A DNA stretch of 64,000 bases from Glycomyces sp. YM15. GTDB lineage: Bacteria > Actinomycetota > Actinomycetes > Mycobacteriales > Micromonosporaceae. The position numbers and the translations under genes are program-made. Each line of letters opens with the position of its first letter. The first letter of the stretch is position 1. Below are positions 30,213 to 39,172 of this stretch, piece by piece. The notes beneath the pieces are model-generated. The model did not search any database and was not told the DNA's origin. It worked only from the letters and a program-made list of their open reading frames with translations. The stretch spans positions 98,795-162,794 of the forward strand of contig NZ_JAERMK010000006.1 of the NCBI RefSeq assembly GCF_016918015.1, given 5' to 3'.

Positions 30213-30525
30213 GACCCGAGTGTCCGTTTCCGGCGATTCCCTGCGGTGGCGGTCAGATTGGATCGCCGTAACGTAGGTCTCCACAACGCCGCCAACGACA
30301 AATGCGATGACGGAAACGAGCCGTTCACACCCGAACGCGGGCCTGCCGGCCTTTCTGGCCCTCCGAGCAGGTGACCTCCGGCAATGTCAGCCTGTGCGGG
30401 CCTGCGGTCAAGGGCGAACGGCCCGGCACTGCGCGCCGGGCCGTCCCGATTAACTCCGGGTCAGACGACCACGGCACCGAGCATGCGGTACGTCCGTTAC
30501 GGAAGTCGAGGACGCCATCGCCGCC
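30213..30525. other. Gap with an orphan hairpin
   Basis: This gap lies between the globin start and the DUF4333 remnant. It contains the hairpin at 30418-30444 but no convincing gene or tRNA. The part next to the globin probably holds its promoter, although no hexamers are clear. Confidence 0.45.
30418..30444 (+). terminator. Orphan hairpin without an upstream plus-strand gene
   Basis: ACGGCCCGGC and GCCGGGCCGT form a perfect 10-bp stem with a 7-base loop. It lies downstream of no recognisable plus-strand gene, so it may mark a deleted gene, a small RNA end or a leader structure. Confidence 0.45.
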
Positions 30526-30723
30526 GTGCTGGAGGACGAGCTGGGCGAGCGGCCCACGATCGACTGCGGTGAGGCCAACGTGATGCTGTACGAGGGCCGG
30601 ACCGTGTACTGCCAGGTCACCGACGAAGCCACCGGCGACGTGTTCGATGTCAAGGCGACCTTCAGCGGTGTCACGAACGGACAGTGGAGGTTCGACATCG
30701 AACTCGTCGAAACCTTCGACTAG
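30526..30723 (+). pseudogene. 5'-truncated DUF4333 lipoprotein remnant
   Basis: A 65-codon frame beginning GTG matches the C-terminal DUF4333 pattern: an acidic helix (LEDELGERPTIDC), then LYEGRTVYCQV with the second cysteine, then a beta-rich end. The same frame is open back to 30454 and reads ACGTSVTEVEDAIAAV just before the GTG. That resembles the mature N-terminus after a lipobox cysteine, but no start codon or signal peptide precedes it. In intact family members a signal peptide and lipobox come first. The gene has therefore probably lost its 5' end, though translation from the internal GTG as a small cytosolic protein is possible. A terminator follows. Confidence 0.55.
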
Positions 30724-30740
30724 CCGACTCCCACTCCAGG

Positions 30741-30771
30741 GGCCCTCTGCAGCGCAGGAACGCAGAGGGCC
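30741..30771. terminator. Bidirectional hairpin between DUF4333 remnant and truA
   Basis: GGCCCTCTGC and GCAGAGGGCC form a perfect 10-bp stem with an 11-base loop, between convergent genes. Confidence 0.7.
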
Positions 30772-30779
30772 TGCTCGGT

Positions 30780-31604
30780 CTACAGGGTCCGCACTCGGCG
30801 GGTCAGGTCCACGCGGGCCTGCCAGTCCTTCGGGTCATCCGAGTAGGAGACCTCCAGCAGCGTGAGCCCGTGCGGGCCGACCACGTGCACGTCGTTGGCG
30901 CGCTCACTGAGGGTGAGGATGGAGGCGAGCCAGTCTTCATCCCTGCGGCCGTCGCCCACCGCGAGTGCCGCGCCCACGAGGCTGCGGACCATCGAGTGGC
31001 AGAACGCGTCCGCTCGCACCGTCGCGACCGCGACGCCGTCCTCGTCACGCGCCCAGTCGTACTGCTGGAGTTCGCGGATCGTCGTCGCGCCTTCGCGCTG
31101 CTTGCAGAAGCCCACGAAGTCGTGCTCGCCGATGAGGCGCTGGCACGCCGCGTGCATCCGCTCCACGTCGATCGGCCGCTGCCAGGCGAGGGTGTCCAAG
31201 CGCCGCAGCGGGTTCACGCCCCAGGTCGCGTCCGCGACACGGTAGCGGTACCGCCGCCACTGGGCCGCGAAGCGCGCGTTGAACGAACGATCGACGGCCG
31301 CGACCGAGGTCGCGCGCACATCGGCAGGGAGGATGCCCCGGAGCCGCCACAGCAGTCGCTCCTCCAAGGCCTCCCATTTCGCGGTCGGCACGTCGACGTG
31401 CACCACCTGTCCCGTCGCGTGCACGCCCGCGTCCGTCCGCCCGGCGACCGTGAAGTCGCTGATCTCGCCGAACAGCAGCTCCAACGCGCGGATGACCTCC
31501 GCGGCGACCGTCCGCAGCCCCGGCTGCAGCGCCCACCCCGAGAACTCGGCTCCGTCGTAGGCGACGCCGAGCCGCAAGCGGGTCCTGTCCACAACCTCGT
31601 CCAC
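30780..31604 (-). CDS. truA: tRNA pseudouridine synthase A
   Basis: TruA isomerises uridines 38-40 in tRNA anticodon arms. The 274-residue protein has the catalytic motif AGRTDAGVHATGQ (Asp58), an early YDGAEFSGWALQ block, RYRYRV in the middle and a FCHSMVRSLVG segment late. The GTG at 31604 was chosen because AAGGA lies six to seven bases upstream. The in-frame ATG at 31643 falls inside the terminator hairpin that follows rplQ. It is the last gene after the ribosomal/rpoA block, separated from rplQ by 100 bases and that terminator. Confidence 0.95.
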   Translation of the reverse strand: MDEVVDRTRLRLGVAYDGAEFSGWALQPGLRTVAAEVIRALELLFGEISDFTVAGRTDAGVHATGQVVHVDVPTAKWEALEERLLWRLRGILPADVRATSVAAVDRSFNARFAAQWRRYRYRVADATWGVNPLRRLDTLAWQRPIDVERMHAACQRLIGEHDFVGFCKQREGATTIRELQQYDWARDEDGVAVATVRADAFCHSMVRSLVGAALAVGDGRRDEDWLASILTLSERANDVHVVGPHGLTLLEVSYSDDPKDWQARVDLTRRVRTL

Positions 31605-31625
31605 AGCAGTCCTTCCGGATAAAGC

Positions 31626-31661
31626 GAACCGCGCGCAGAGCATGAGCCCTGCGCGCGGTTC
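31626..31661. terminator. Terminator between rplQ and truA
   Basis: GAACCGCGCGCAG and CTGCGCGCGGTTC form a perfect 13-bp stem with a 10-base loop. No T-run is seen, so read-through to truA is possible. Confidence 0.75.
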
Positions 31662-31667
31662 ACTCTT

Positions 31668-31684
31668 GGCGAAGCCTGCGAGCC
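31668..31684. repeat. Inverted copy of the dispersed repeat
   Basis: GGCGAAGCCTGCGAGCC is the exact reverse complement of the 17-base core found at 803-853. It lies beside the rplQ terminator. Confidence 0.55.
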
Positions 31685-31704
31685 ATGAATCGGCTCAGAC
31701 CTTG

Positions 31705-32058
31705 CTAGTCGACCAGCTCGATGATCGCCATCGGAGCGTTGTCGCCCTTGCGGTTCCCGGCCTTGATGATCCGGGTGTAGCCGCCTTCGCGGTTGGCGAA
31801 GCGGGGCGCGACCTGCTCGAACAGGTCGTGCGTGGCGTCCTTGTTGCGCAGCTTGGCCAGCGCCAGACGGCGGTGGTGCAGCGTGCCCTTCTTGCCGTAC
31901 GTGATGAGACGCTCGGCGTAGGGGCGCAGGCGGCGGGCCTTGGTCACCGTGGTGGTGATGCTGCCGTGCTCGAACAGGGAGGCCGCGAGGCCCGAGAGCA
32001 TGAGCTTCTCGTGAGCCGGGGAACCGCCCAGGCGCGGGCCCTTTGTAGGTTTGGGCAT
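31705..32058 (-). CDS. rplQ: 50S ribosomal protein L17
   Basis: L17 is a large-subunit protein near the tunnel exit. The 117-residue product has the family opening [20 protein letters not shown], the central basic stretch [15 protein letters not shown] and a normal length. It follows rpoA by 67 bases, as in most bacteria. Confidence 0.97.
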   Translation of the reverse strand: MPKPTKGPRLGGSPAHEKLMLSGLAASLFEHGSITTTVTKARRLRPYAERLITYGKKGTLHHRRLALAKLRNKDATHDLFEQVAPRFANREGGYTRIIKAGNRKGDNAPMAIIELVD

Positions 32059-32125
32059 TGTCTTGCTCCTCTTGGTTTGACGCGGCCGGCCGTCTTACGG
32101 AACCGACCGCCACTGGTCGGGAAGC

Positions 32126-33172
32126 TTAGAGCTCCTCGGTCTCGCGGAGATCTTCACCGTCTTCTTCGTACTCGTCGTTGTCGGCGACCGGCGACCCGCC
32201 GTAGGCCACAGCGGCCTCGCTCGGGTCGAAGGTGCCGGGCGAGTCCTTCAGGCTCAGGCCCATGCCGGCGAGCTTCATCTTGACCTCGTCGATCGACTTC
32301 TGCCCGAAATTCCTTATGTCGAGCAGGTCGGCCTCGGTGCGGTTGATGAGTTCGCCAACGGTGTTGACGCCCTCGCGCTTGAGGCAGTTGTAGGACCGGA
32401 CGGTCATGTCCAGGTCCTCGATCGGCAGGGCCAGATCGGCGGCCAGCTGCTGGTCGGCCGGGCTGGGCCCGACGTCGATGCCCTCGGCCTCGGTGTCGAG
32501 CTCGCGGTACAGGCCGAACAGCTCCACCAGGGTGGAACCGGCCGACGCCAGCGCGGTGCGCGGCGTGGTGGACGGCTTGCTCTCGACGTCGACGGTGAGC
32601 TTGTCGAAGTCGGTGCGCTGCTCGACGCGGGTCGCGTCGACGGAGTAGGCCACCTTGAGCACGGGCGAGTAGATCGAGTCGACCGGGATGCGGCCGATCT
32701 CGTTGGTCTCACCCTTGTTGGCCGGCGACGAGACGTAGCCCCGGCCGCGCTCCACCACGAACTCCATGTCGATGCGGCCCTTGGAGTTCAGGGTCGCGAG
32801 CTTGAGTTCGGGGTTGTGGACCTGCACGCCGGCGGGCGGCTGGATGTCCCCGGCGAGGACCTCGCCCGGGCCTTCCTTGCGCAGGTACATGGTGGCCGGC
32901 TCGTCGTTCTCCGAGGAGACGCAGATCTGCTTGACGTTCAGCACCAGTTCGACGACGTCTTCTTTCACGCCGGGAATGGTGGAGAACTCGTGCAGGACGC
33001 CGTCGATCTTGATCGACGTGACCGCCGCGCCCGGGATGGACGACAGCAGCGTGCGCCGCAGCGAGTTGCCGAGCGTGTAGCCGAAACCGGGCTCCAGGGG
33101 TTCGATGGTGAACTTGGAGCGGGTCGGGCTGATCTGCTGCTCGGTGAGCGTGGGCCGCTGAGTGATAAGCAC
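32126..33172 (-). CDS. rpoA: DNA-directed RNA polymerase alpha subunit
   Basis: RpoA dimerises to nucleate RNA polymerase assembly; its C-terminal domain contacts UP elements and activators. The 348-residue protein shows the N-terminal domain (about 1-230, [22 protein letters not shown]), a linker and the C-terminal domain (about 255-320, [27 protein letters not shown] with two helix-hairpin-helix motifs). An acidic tail ([15 protein letters not shown]) follows. The start is GTG (LITQRPTL follows). It sits between rpsK and rplQ; rpsD, which separates them in many bacteria, is located elsewhere in this window. Confidence 0.98.
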   Translation of the reverse strand: MLITQRPTLTEQQISPTRSKFTIEPLEPGFGYTLGNSLRRTLLSSIPGAAVTSIKIDGVLHEFSTIPGVKEDVVELVLNVKQICVSSENDEPATMYLRKEGPGEVLAGDIQPPAGVQVHNPELKLATLNSKGRIDMEFVVERGRGYVSSPANKGETNEIGRIPVDSIYSPVLKVAYSVDATRVEQRTDFDKLTVDVESKPSTTPRTALASAGSTLVELFGLYRELDTEAEGIDVGPSPADQQLAADLALPIEDLDMTVRSYNCLKREGVNTVGELINRTEADLLDIRNFGQKSIDEVKMKLAGMGLSLKDSPGTFDPSEAAVAYGGSPVADNDEYEEDGEDLRETEEL

Positions 33173-33267
33173 TGTTGCGTGTTTCCTTTGTTCGGGGCGC
33201 CCGCTATTTGACGCCTAAAACTCATGGATTTTCGGTGACGATAACCGCTTGGGTGCCGCTGCGCGTA

Positions 33268-33666
33268 CTAGACGCGGCGGCGCTTCGGCGGACGGCAGCC
33301 GTTGTGGGGCTGCGGGGTCACGTCGTTGATCGAGCCGACCTCGAGGCCGACGGCCTGGAGGGAGCGGATCGCGGTCTCGCGGCCCGAGCCCGGGCCCTTG
33401 ACGTAGACGTCGACCTTGCGCATGCCGTTGTCCATCGCACGGCGGGCGGCGGCCTCGGCGGCCATCTGCGCGGCGTACGGGGTGGACTTGCGCGAGCCCT
33501 TGAAACCGACCTGGCCCGAGGAGGCCCAGGCGATCACAGCACCGGTCGGGTCGGTGATCGACACGATGGTGTTGTTGAAGGTGCTCTTGATGTGGGCGTG
33601 CCCGTGGGGCACGTTCTTCTTCTTGGCGCGCGGGTTCTTGGAACCGCCGCGAGTCTTCGGTGGCAT
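33268..33666 (-). CDS. rpsK: 30S ribosomal protein S11
   Basis: S11 forms part of the platform of the small subunit. The 132-residue product has the basic N-terminus ([18 protein letters not shown]), the [15 protein letters not shown] motif, [21 protein letters not shown] and the C-terminal [13 protein letters not shown]. Length and sequence are typical. It lies 12 bases downstream of rpsM and precedes rpoA by 95 bases. Confidence 0.98.
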   Translation of the reverse strand: MPPKTRGGSKNPRAKKKNVPHGHAHIKSTFNNTIVSITDPTGAVIAWASSGQVGFKGSRKSTPYAAQMAAEAAARRAMDNGMRKVDVYVKGPGSGRETAIRSLQAVGLEVGSINDVTPQPHNGCRPPKRRRV

Positions 33667-33677
33667 CAGCTGGTCTC

Positions 33678-34052
33678 CTAACGTGCCTTCTTCTTGCCCG
33701 CGACGGTCTTCTTCGGACCCTTGCGAGTACGGGCATTGGTCTTGGTCCGCTGACCGTGGACCGGAAGGCCGTAGCGGTGACGGAGACCCTGGTAGCAGTT
33801 GATCTCGATCTTGCGGCGAATGTCCGCCTGCACCTCGCGGCGCAGGTCACCTTCGACCTGGTAGTGCTCTTCGATGTGCGTACGAAGCTGCACGAGCTCT
33901 TCGTCGGTGAGGTCCTTGACGCGCTTGTCGCGGTCGAGGCCGGTCGCCGCGATCGTCTCAAGCGAGCGCGTGCGGCCGATGCCGAAAATGTAGGTGAGTG
34001 CGATCTCCAGGCGCTTGTCGCGCGGGAGGTCGACTCCAACCAGGCGTGCCAT
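33678..34052 (-). CDS. rpsM: 30S ribosomal protein S13
   Basis: S13 lies in the head of the small subunit and contacts the large subunit. The 124-residue product begins [26 protein letters not shown] and ends in the family basic tail [16 protein letters not shown], with [21 protein letters not shown] intact. It follows rpmJ by about 170 bases, a longer gap than usual but with no visible gene. Confidence 0.98.
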   Translation of the reverse strand: MARLVGVDLPRDKRLEIALTYIFGIGRTRSLETIAATGLDRDKRVKDLTDEELVQLRTHIEEHYQVEGDLRREVQADIRRKIEINCYQGLRHRYGLPVHGQRTKTNARTRKGPKKTVAGKKKAR

Positions 34053-34220
34053 ACAGGCGTACTCCTAGCGTTGTCGGAGGTCTGACCACTGCCTTCTCGC
34101 CGGGGTCTGATCCCCTGCCCTGATGGGCGATGCGAGCCTCGGCCTCCGAGCCGAGGGTTGTGCTTGCGCACTGGCGGCGGTTTCCCCTTCTGGGGCCTTT
34201 CTTGCTGGCGTTGTGCTGCG

Positions 34221-34337
34221 TTAGCCCTGACGCTGCTTGTGACGCGGGTCGGACGAGCAGATAACCATCACTCGTCCGTGCCTGCGGATCACGCGGCAGT
34301 TCTTGCAGATCACTTTGACGCTCGGCTTGACTTTCAC
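34221..34337 (-). CDS. rpmJ: 50S ribosomal protein L36
   Basis: This 38-residue zinc-ribbon ribosomal protein reads [19 protein letters not shown] and ends DPRHKQRQG, with Cys11, Cys14, Cys27 and the late His as zinc ligands. Canonical L36 of this type has 37 residues. The extra residue lies just after the third cysteine, where CSSDPRH replaces the usual three-residue spacing. The start is GTG with AGGA three bases upstream. It lies between infA and rpsM, its conserved place. Confidence 0.93.
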   Translation of the reverse strand: MKVKPSVKVICKNCRVIRRHGRVMVICSSDPRHKQRQG

Positions 34338-34364
34338 GAGTCCTACTTACGTGTAGTCGTCAGG

Positions 34365-34586
34365 TCAGCGGTAGCGGTAGACAATCCGCCCGCGCGACAG
34401 GTCGTACGGCGAGAGCTCCACCACGACCCGGTCCTCGGGGAGGATTCGGATGTAGTTCTGGCGCATCTTGCCACTGATGTGGGCGAGTACCTTGTGGCCG
34501 TTGGTGAGTTCCACCCGGAACATAGCGTTCGGGAGGGACTCGACGACCTTGCCCTCAATCTCGATGGCACCGTCTTTTTTCGGCAT
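34365..34586 (-). CDS. infA: Translation initiation factor IF-1
   Basis: IF-1 binds the A site of the 30S subunit during initiation. The 73-residue S1/OB-fold protein begins [25 protein letters not shown] (first 20 typical) and ends [18 protein letters not shown] precedes the ATG at 34586. It opens the infA-rpmJ-rpsM-rpsK-rpoA-rplQ cluster; rpmJ follows after 27 bases. Confidence 0.97.
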   Translation of the reverse strand: MPKKDGAIEIEGKVVESLPNAMFRVELTNGHKVLAHISGKMRQNYIRILPEDRVVVELSPYDLSRGRIVYRYR

Positions 34587-34896
34587 GTCCTCCGCTACCG
34601 TGACAACTCGGTCTGAAAACCCCGCACCCATGACAGGTCGGAGCTACTGGCACACCGGCCCGAGGATTCGGGCGGCGTAGGAATGATGCGGCGCTACGTC
34701 GGTGAACTCGGGAAAAACCACGGTTCGCACGACGACCCACCTGGGGACGCACTGCACCACTCAGCGAGTCTACTCGCGCCCCAATACCGCCTACCAGGGG
34801 GTTGACCGTGACGGAGGGCACTCGGACGCAAGCGGAGCGCCGCTCGGAATCCCGGTCGCCCGGAAAGCCGGGCGGCGCTCATTGCTCACTCAGGCT
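34587..34896. other. Region between rpsD and infA
   Basis: These 310 bases contain the rpsD 3' hairpin (34857-34874) and presumably the infA promoter. TAGACT on the minus strand (34772-34767) is a possible -10 element with no good -35. No gene is evident. Confidence 0.45.
34857..34874 (-). terminator. Hairpin after rpsD
   Basis: CGCCCGG and CCGGGCG with loop AAAG lie 22 bases after the rpsD stop. The stem is short and no T-run follows. Confidence 0.5.
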
Positions 34897-35502
34897 TTAC
34901 TTCGAGTAGAACTCGACGATGAGCTGCTCGTCGCAGATCACGGGGATCTGCTTGCGCTCGGGCACCGAGAGGAAGCGGGCGATCAGGCCTTCGAGGTGAG
35001 CCTCGATGTAAGCCGGAGTCGTCTCGCCCGCCCAGGCGCCGGCGGCGGCCAGCTGGAACGGCGTGGTCTCGCGGGACTTCTTGCGCACCTGCACGAAGTC
35101 GCCGGCCTTGAGCCGGTAGGACGCGATGTCGACCTTGCGGCCGTTCACGGTGAAGTGGCCGTGGTTCACGAACTGCCGCGCCTGGTAGATGGTGCGGGCG
35201 AATCCGGCGCGGAGCACGAAGGCGTCCAGGCGGGACTCGAGCAGCGACACCAGGTTCTCACCGGTCTTGCCGGACTTGCGCACGGCCTCGGCGTAGGCGT
35301 TGCGCAGCTGGCGCTCAGAGATGTTGTACTGCGCGCGCAGACGCTGCTTCTCGACGAGCTGGTTCTTGTAGTCCGATTCCTTCTTGCGGCCGCGGCCGTG
35401 CTGCCCCGGAGGGTAGGGACGGCGCTCCATGTACTTGGCGGCCTTCGGCGTCAGAGCGATGCCGAGGGATCGGGAAAGCTTGACTTTCGCCTTAGCTTGC
35501 AA
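34897..35502 (-). CDS. rpsD: 30S ribosomal protein S4
   Basis: S4 nucleates assembly of the small subunit body. The 201-residue product is of the cysteine-free actinobacterial type (SRSLGIALTPKA, then RPYPPGQHGRGRKK). It includes the S4 RNA-binding domain around RLDAFVLRAGFARTIYQARQ and HGHFTVNGRKVD, and ends IPVICDEQLIVEFYSK. TTG at 35502 is the likely start: GGAGAG lies four bases upstream and the product then aligns with relatives, whereas the open frame upstream encodes 16 unrelated residues. It is upstream of infA rather than between rpsK and rpoA. Confidence 0.95.
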   Translation of the reverse strand: MQAKAKVKLSRSLGIALTPKAAKYMERRPYPPGQHGRGRKKESDYKNQLVEKQRLRAQYNISERQLRNAYAEAVRKSGKTGENLVSLLESRLDAFVLRAGFARTIYQARQFVNHGHFTVNGRKVDIASYRLKAGDFVQVRKKSRETTPFQLAAAGAWAGETTPAYIEAHLEGLIARFLSVPERKQIPVICDEQLIVEFYSK

Positions 35503-35698
35503 TGATCTCTCCAGTAATTCATGCGTCGCCTCGAAGAAGATACGAGGCACAGTACGCTCCCGACCAGCGGGAACGCGTGAGTGTAGCGCGCTCAGTTATG
35601 CACTCGGGGAGACCCTGAGGACTGGCGCGCACACGGTGATGCAGTGGCTGAACACCTCTACGGGAGACGTGTCAACTCAGCCAGGGTACTCGCCGTGC

Positions 35699-36748
35699 TC
35701 AGGAGCGTCGAGCACGGGCCTCCGCGAGAGTGACCAGGCGCTCCACGAGCTCGCCGTACGAGATGCCGTAGGCGGCGAACGCCTGCGGCACGCCGCTCAT
35801 CGGCGTCATGCCCGGCATCGTGTTCACCTCGTTGAGATAGACGACACCGTCCTCGCCGAGGAAGCAGTCCACGCGGGCCAGGTCGCGGCAGTCGAGGAGC
35901 CGGAAGACCTTGCGCGCGAGCGCCTGGGCCTGCTCGGCCACGCCCTCGGGGTAGTCCGGGCGGAGGTTGAACGGCTCGGGGTTGTCGAGGTACTTGGCCT
36001 CGAAGTCGAACCAGCCGTCCTCGCCCTTGGCGAGCACTTCGAGCGGGAACGTGATCTCCAGGTCGCCGTCGAGCGTCTCGACGACGCCCATCTCGATCTC
36101 GCGGGCGCGTCGGAAGGCCGCCTCGAAGACGACCTTGTCGTCGACCTCGCGGGCCTTCTCGACGGCCGTGGCCAGTTCGGCGCCCGAGTTGACCTTGCTG
36201 ATGCCGAGGCTCGAACCCGCGCGGGCGGGCTTGACGAAGATCGGGAGGCCGAGCCTGCCGATCACGGCTTCGGCGTCGAGCTTCTCGCCGGCCTTGAGGA
36301 CGTCGAACGCGCCCTGCGGGACGCCCTCGGCGGCGAGGAGCCGCTTGCTGAACTCCTTGTCCATGCACAGCGAACTCGAGAGGACACCGGAGCCGACGTA
36401 CGGCGCGCCGGCCATCTCGAACAGGCCCTGGATCGTGCCGTCCTCGCCGTAGGGGCCGTGGAGGACCGGGAAGAGGACGTCGGCGATCGGCTGCGCGCCG
36501 GGGCCGAGGTCGATCGCGACGGCCTTGCCGGCCTCGGCGGTGACCTCGGGCAGGGCCTCGGGGGATTCGATCGCGAATGCCACGTCCGGGGCCAGCTCGA
36601 CCCATTCGCCGCTGCGGGTGATGCCGATGGTGGTGACGTCGAAGCCCCGCTCGCGCAGGGCCTTGGCGACTCCCGAACCGGAGGCGCACGAGACCGGCTG
36701 TTCCACACTGCGTCCGCCGAAGAAGACGGCGACGGTCGGTTTAGTCAT
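35699..36748 (-). CDS. ddl: D-alanine--D-alanine ligase
   Basis: Ddl makes the D-Ala-D-Ala dipeptide of peptidoglycan. The 349-residue ATP-grasp protein has [19 protein letters not shown] at the N-terminus, [13 protein letters not shown], the ATP-binding [14 protein letters not shown] block and the late metal/substrate segment [24 protein letters not shown]. The catalytic Glu of the usual S-x-E-H motif is present, but the following His is Gln. It overlaps gpsA by eight bases, with gpsA translated first. Confidence 0.95.
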   Translation of the reverse strand: MTKPTVAVFFGGRSVEQPVSCASGSGVAKALRERGFDVTTIGITRSGEWVELAPDVAFAIESPEALPEVTAEAGKAVAIDLGPGAQPIADVLFPVLHGPYGEDGTIQGLFEMAGAPYVGSGVLSSSLCMDKEFSKRLLAAEGVPQGAFDVLKAGEKLDAEAVIGRLGLPIFVKPARAGSSLGISKVNSGAELATAVEKAREVDDKVVFEAAFRRAREIEMGVVETLDGDLEITFPLEVLAKGEDGWFDFEAKYLDNPEPFNLRPDYPEGVAEQAQALARKVFRLLDCRDLARVDCFLGEDGVVYLNEVNTMPGMTPMSGVPQAFAAYGISYGELVERLVTLAEARARRS

Positions 36749-37760
36749 TGTCGGACCTCAAACTGTCGATTTCGGGTTTGGTCTCGCGTCCCATGAGTTC
36801 GGCGACCGCGGCTCTGGGGTCGAGTCCTTCGTGGCAGACCCGTTCCACGGCATCGCAGATCGGCATCTCCACGCCCACCTTGCGAGCGAGGTCGGTGATG
36901 GAACGGCAGCTCTTGACGCCTTCGGCGGTCTGCTTGGTGACGCGGGCGGCCTCTTCGAGGGTCGCACCGAGTCCCAGCTGCTCGCCGAAGGTGTGATTGC
37001 GCGACAGCGGGGACGAGCAGGTCGCGACGAGGTCGCCGAGCCCGGCGAGCCCGGCGAACGTGGTCGGGTCCGCGCCGAGCCGCATGCCGAGGCGGGTGGT
37101 CTCGGCGAGGCCGCGGGTGATGATCGTGGCCTTCGTGTTGTCGCCCATGCCCATCCCGGCGGCCATGCCGTAGGCGAGCGCGATGACGTTCTTGACGGCG
37201 CCGCCGAGCTCGCAGCCGACCACGTCGGTGTTCGTGTACGGGCGGAAGTAGGAGGTGGTGACGGCCTTCTGCACCTCGACGGCCCGGCCGTGGTCGATGC
37301 ACGCCACGACGGAGGCCGTGGGCTGCTCCTCGGCGATCTCGCGGGCGAGGTTCGGGCCGGAGAGGACCGCGATGCGCGACTGGTGCGCGCCGGTGACCTC
37401 GGCGATGACCTCGGTCATGCGTTCGGTCGAACCGAGTTCGATGCCCTTCATGAGGCTCAGGAGCGTCGCGCCGGACTCCAAGTGCTCGGCCCAGGCGGCG
37501 AGGTTGCCGCGCAGGGTCTGGCTCGGGACGGAGAGGACCACGAGGTCCGCGCCGCGCAGCGCCTCGGCGGGGTCGGCGGTCGCGCGCACCAGTCCCGGCA
37601 GTTCGATGTCCGGGTAGTAGTCCGGATTGCGGTGGGTCGCGTTGATCGCGTCGGCGACCTCGGCGCGCCTGGCCCACACCGTGGCCGGCGTTCCGGCGTC
37701 GGCGAGGATCTTGGCGAACACGGTTCCCCAGGAACCGGCCCCCATGACGGCTGCTCTCAC
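36741..37760 (-). CDS. gpsA: Glycerol-3-phosphate dehydrogenase [NAD(P)+]
   Basis: GpsA reduces dihydroxyacetone phosphate to sn-glycerol-3-phosphate for phospholipid synthesis. The 339-residue protein has the NAD(P) motif [10 protein letters not shown] (7-16), SLMKGIE, the central catalytic-lysine segment [18 protein letters not shown] and [12 protein letters not shown]. The GTG start overlaps the plsC stop as GTGA, and its end overlaps ddl. Coupling with the acyltransferase upstream makes functional sense: the two enzymes act in succession in phosphatidic acid synthesis. Confidence 0.96.
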   Translation of the reverse strand: MRAAVMGAGSWGTVFAKILADAGTPATVWARRAEVADAINATHRNPDYYPDIELPGLVRATADPAEALRGADLVVLSVPSQTLRGNLAAWAEHLESGATLLSLMKGIELGSTERMTEVIAEVTGAHQSRIAVLSGPNLAREIAEEQPTASVVACIDHGRAVEVQKAVTTSYFRPYTNTDVVGCELGGAVKNVIALAYGMAAGMGMGDNTKATIITRGLAETTRLGMRLGADPTTFAGLAGLGDLVATCSSPLSRNHTFGEQLGLGATLEEAARVTKQTAEGVKSCRSITDLARKVGVEMPICDAVERVCHEGLDPRAAVAELMGRETKPEIDSLRSDND

Positions 37761-38611
37761 TCGGAAGACTCGCTTTCATCAGATCGGTGCTGCCGGGGAT
37801 CGAACAGTGGGGGTGCTTCCTGGCCGCGGATCTCGGCGAGGCCCGCGCGGAGGTCCTCCATGATGCGGTCGGTGACCGCGGCGAGGTCCTCGCGGGTGGG
37901 TTCCTTGTCCTGCCAGGGGGAGAGGTCGACGGGCGGGAGCGCCCGGACCGTGACGGGCTTGCGGCCCAGCTTGAACTTGGGGTCGCGCTTGCGGTCGTGG
38001 ATGCCGAGGGCGCCCCACTGCACGATCGGGATCACGGGCGCGCCGGATTCGAGGGCGAGACGGGCGATGCCGGTCTTGCCGCGCATCGGCCAGCGGTCCG
38101 GTTCCTTCGTGACCGTGCCTTCGGGGGACATGATGACCACGTGTCCTTGGGCGAGTTCGCGTTCGAGGGTGCGCAGGGAGTCCGCCGCTTCGGCGCTGCC
38201 GCGCTTGACGGGGATCTGGCCGGTGCTGCGCACGAGCGGGCCGACCAGCGGGATGCGCAGGATCGACTCCTTGAGGAGGAACCGGGGGTGGCGCCCGGCG
38301 TTGTAGACGTAGTGCACGACCAGGAGCGGGTCGATGTCCGAGTAGTGGTTCCAGACCAGGATCGCGGGGCCCTTGAGCGGGATGTGCTCCATGCCGGACC
38401 AGTTGCGCCTGCTGAGTCCGAGCATGCCGCCCTTGACGATGTTGGCGTAGATGCGGACGTCGGGGCGGAGGGCGTCGCCGCCGCGGCGGCGGAAGGTGTA
38501 CTGCGCCTCGGGCCTCGGCTCGGTCACCTGCTGGCTCGCTTTCTCGGGGAAGGGCTCGGCCGTCTGGGCTCGGCCTGTGCCGTCGTGTACGGGATCGTCA
38601 GTGCATTGCAC
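37757..38611 (-). CDS. plsC: 1-acyl-sn-glycerol-3-phosphate acyltransferase
   Basis: PlsC-family enzymes acylate lysophosphatidic acid at the membrane. The 284-residue protein has the acyltransferase motif NHYSDID (His-x4-Asp), the substrate motif [11 protein letters not shown] and a hydrophobic stretch [15 protein letters not shown] at 38611 was chosen because GGAG lies five to six bases upstream. A later in-frame GTG (VTEPRP) is possible and would remove about 28 residues, so the N-terminus is uncertain. It heads a tightly coupled plsC-gpsA-ddl operon. Confidence 0.9.
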   Translation of the reverse strand: MQCTDDPVHDGTGRAQTAEPFPEKASQQVTEPRPEAQYTFRRRGGDALRPDVRIYANIVKGGMLGLSRRNWSGMEHIPLKGPAILVWNHYSDIDPLLVVHYVYNAGRHPRFLLKESILRIPLVGPLVRSTGQIPVKRGSAEAADSLRTLERELAQGHVVIMSPEGTVTKEPDRWPMRGKTGIARLALESGAPVIPIVQWGALGIHDRKRDPKFKLGRKPVTVRALPPVDLSPWQDKEPTREDLAAVTDRIMEDLRAGLAEIRGQEAPPLFDPRQHRSDESESSE

Positions 38612-38775
38612 TCTAACTCCCGCGCCGGGCCCTTCAGGCGACGGTAAGCAAAGGGTGGGGTTTGACTCCTCGCCGCGGGGTACGCCGCTACGTCGAGTGA
38701 ACCCCCAGGTACGCGGCGCGCGGGACGCTAAGCGCGGCACGGGAGCGGCGGTACCCGCGGGTTGCGCGAAACCCG

Positions 38776-38807
38776 CTATGATGTCATCATAGAGTCACAA
38801 TGACATC
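38776..38807. promoter_or_regulatory. 17-bp perfect palindrome with overlapping second inverted repeat
   Basis: CTATGATGTCATCATAG (38776-38792) is perfectly self-complementary around one central base. In addition GATGTCAT (38780-38787) pairs with ATGACATC (38800-38807). The site lies between the divergent plsC and small membrane protein genes, in an AT-rich island, and is a likely regulator operator. Confidence 0.6.
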
Positions 38808-38861
38808 TACACTGCCGACCGGACGTGTCGGCTCGAATCTCGACTCGCTGGAGTGAGTTAC

Positions 38862-39089
38862 ATGAACTGGCGTCTCTTCGGTTGGCTCGCGGCCCTGTTC
38901 GGCGGCGCGGTCATCGCCGTGATCATCGTGGTGAACGTGATCCAATTCGTGCTCGGTGCGATCGGCGGGATCCTCGCCTTCATCTTCAACTTCGCCCTCT
39001 TCATCGCCATCGTCGGCGGTGTCATCTGGCTGGGCCTCAAGGCCAAGAAGGCCATCGGCGGGCGCAACAACCCCCAGATTCGCAAGTAG
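38862..39089 (+). CDS. Small two-helix membrane protein
   Basis: This 75-residue protein has two hydrophobic helices (about 7-30 and 34-60) and a basic C-terminal tail (KAKKAIGGRNNPQIRK). The ATG follows GGAG by eight bases; a GTG three codons earlier overlaps that site. It has no recognisable family motif. The palindrome 55-86 bases upstream suggests regulated expression. Confidence 0.7.
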   Translation: MNWRLFGWLAALFGGAVIAVIIVVNVIQFVLGAIGGILAFIFNFALFIAIVGGVIWLGLKAKKAIGGRNNPQIRK

Positions 39090-39172
39090 CGCGGCCGGAA
39101 GCGTCCCGGACCGGACGGCGCGCCCGCGAGGAGCGCCTGGATTTCCGGCCCCGCATGGGCCAAGCTGAGACC

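Noticed and set aside
30290-30445. A tRNA or small stable RNA in the gap before the DUF4333 remnant
   Set aside because: No T-loop consensus or acceptor pairing could be found; only the hairpin is certain.
35560-35690. A promoter for rpsD from TTGACA (minus strand, 35675-35670)
   Set aside because: The -35 is perfect but no -10 lies at 16-19 bases; the TACACT nearer the gene is about 85 bases further on and unpaired with it.
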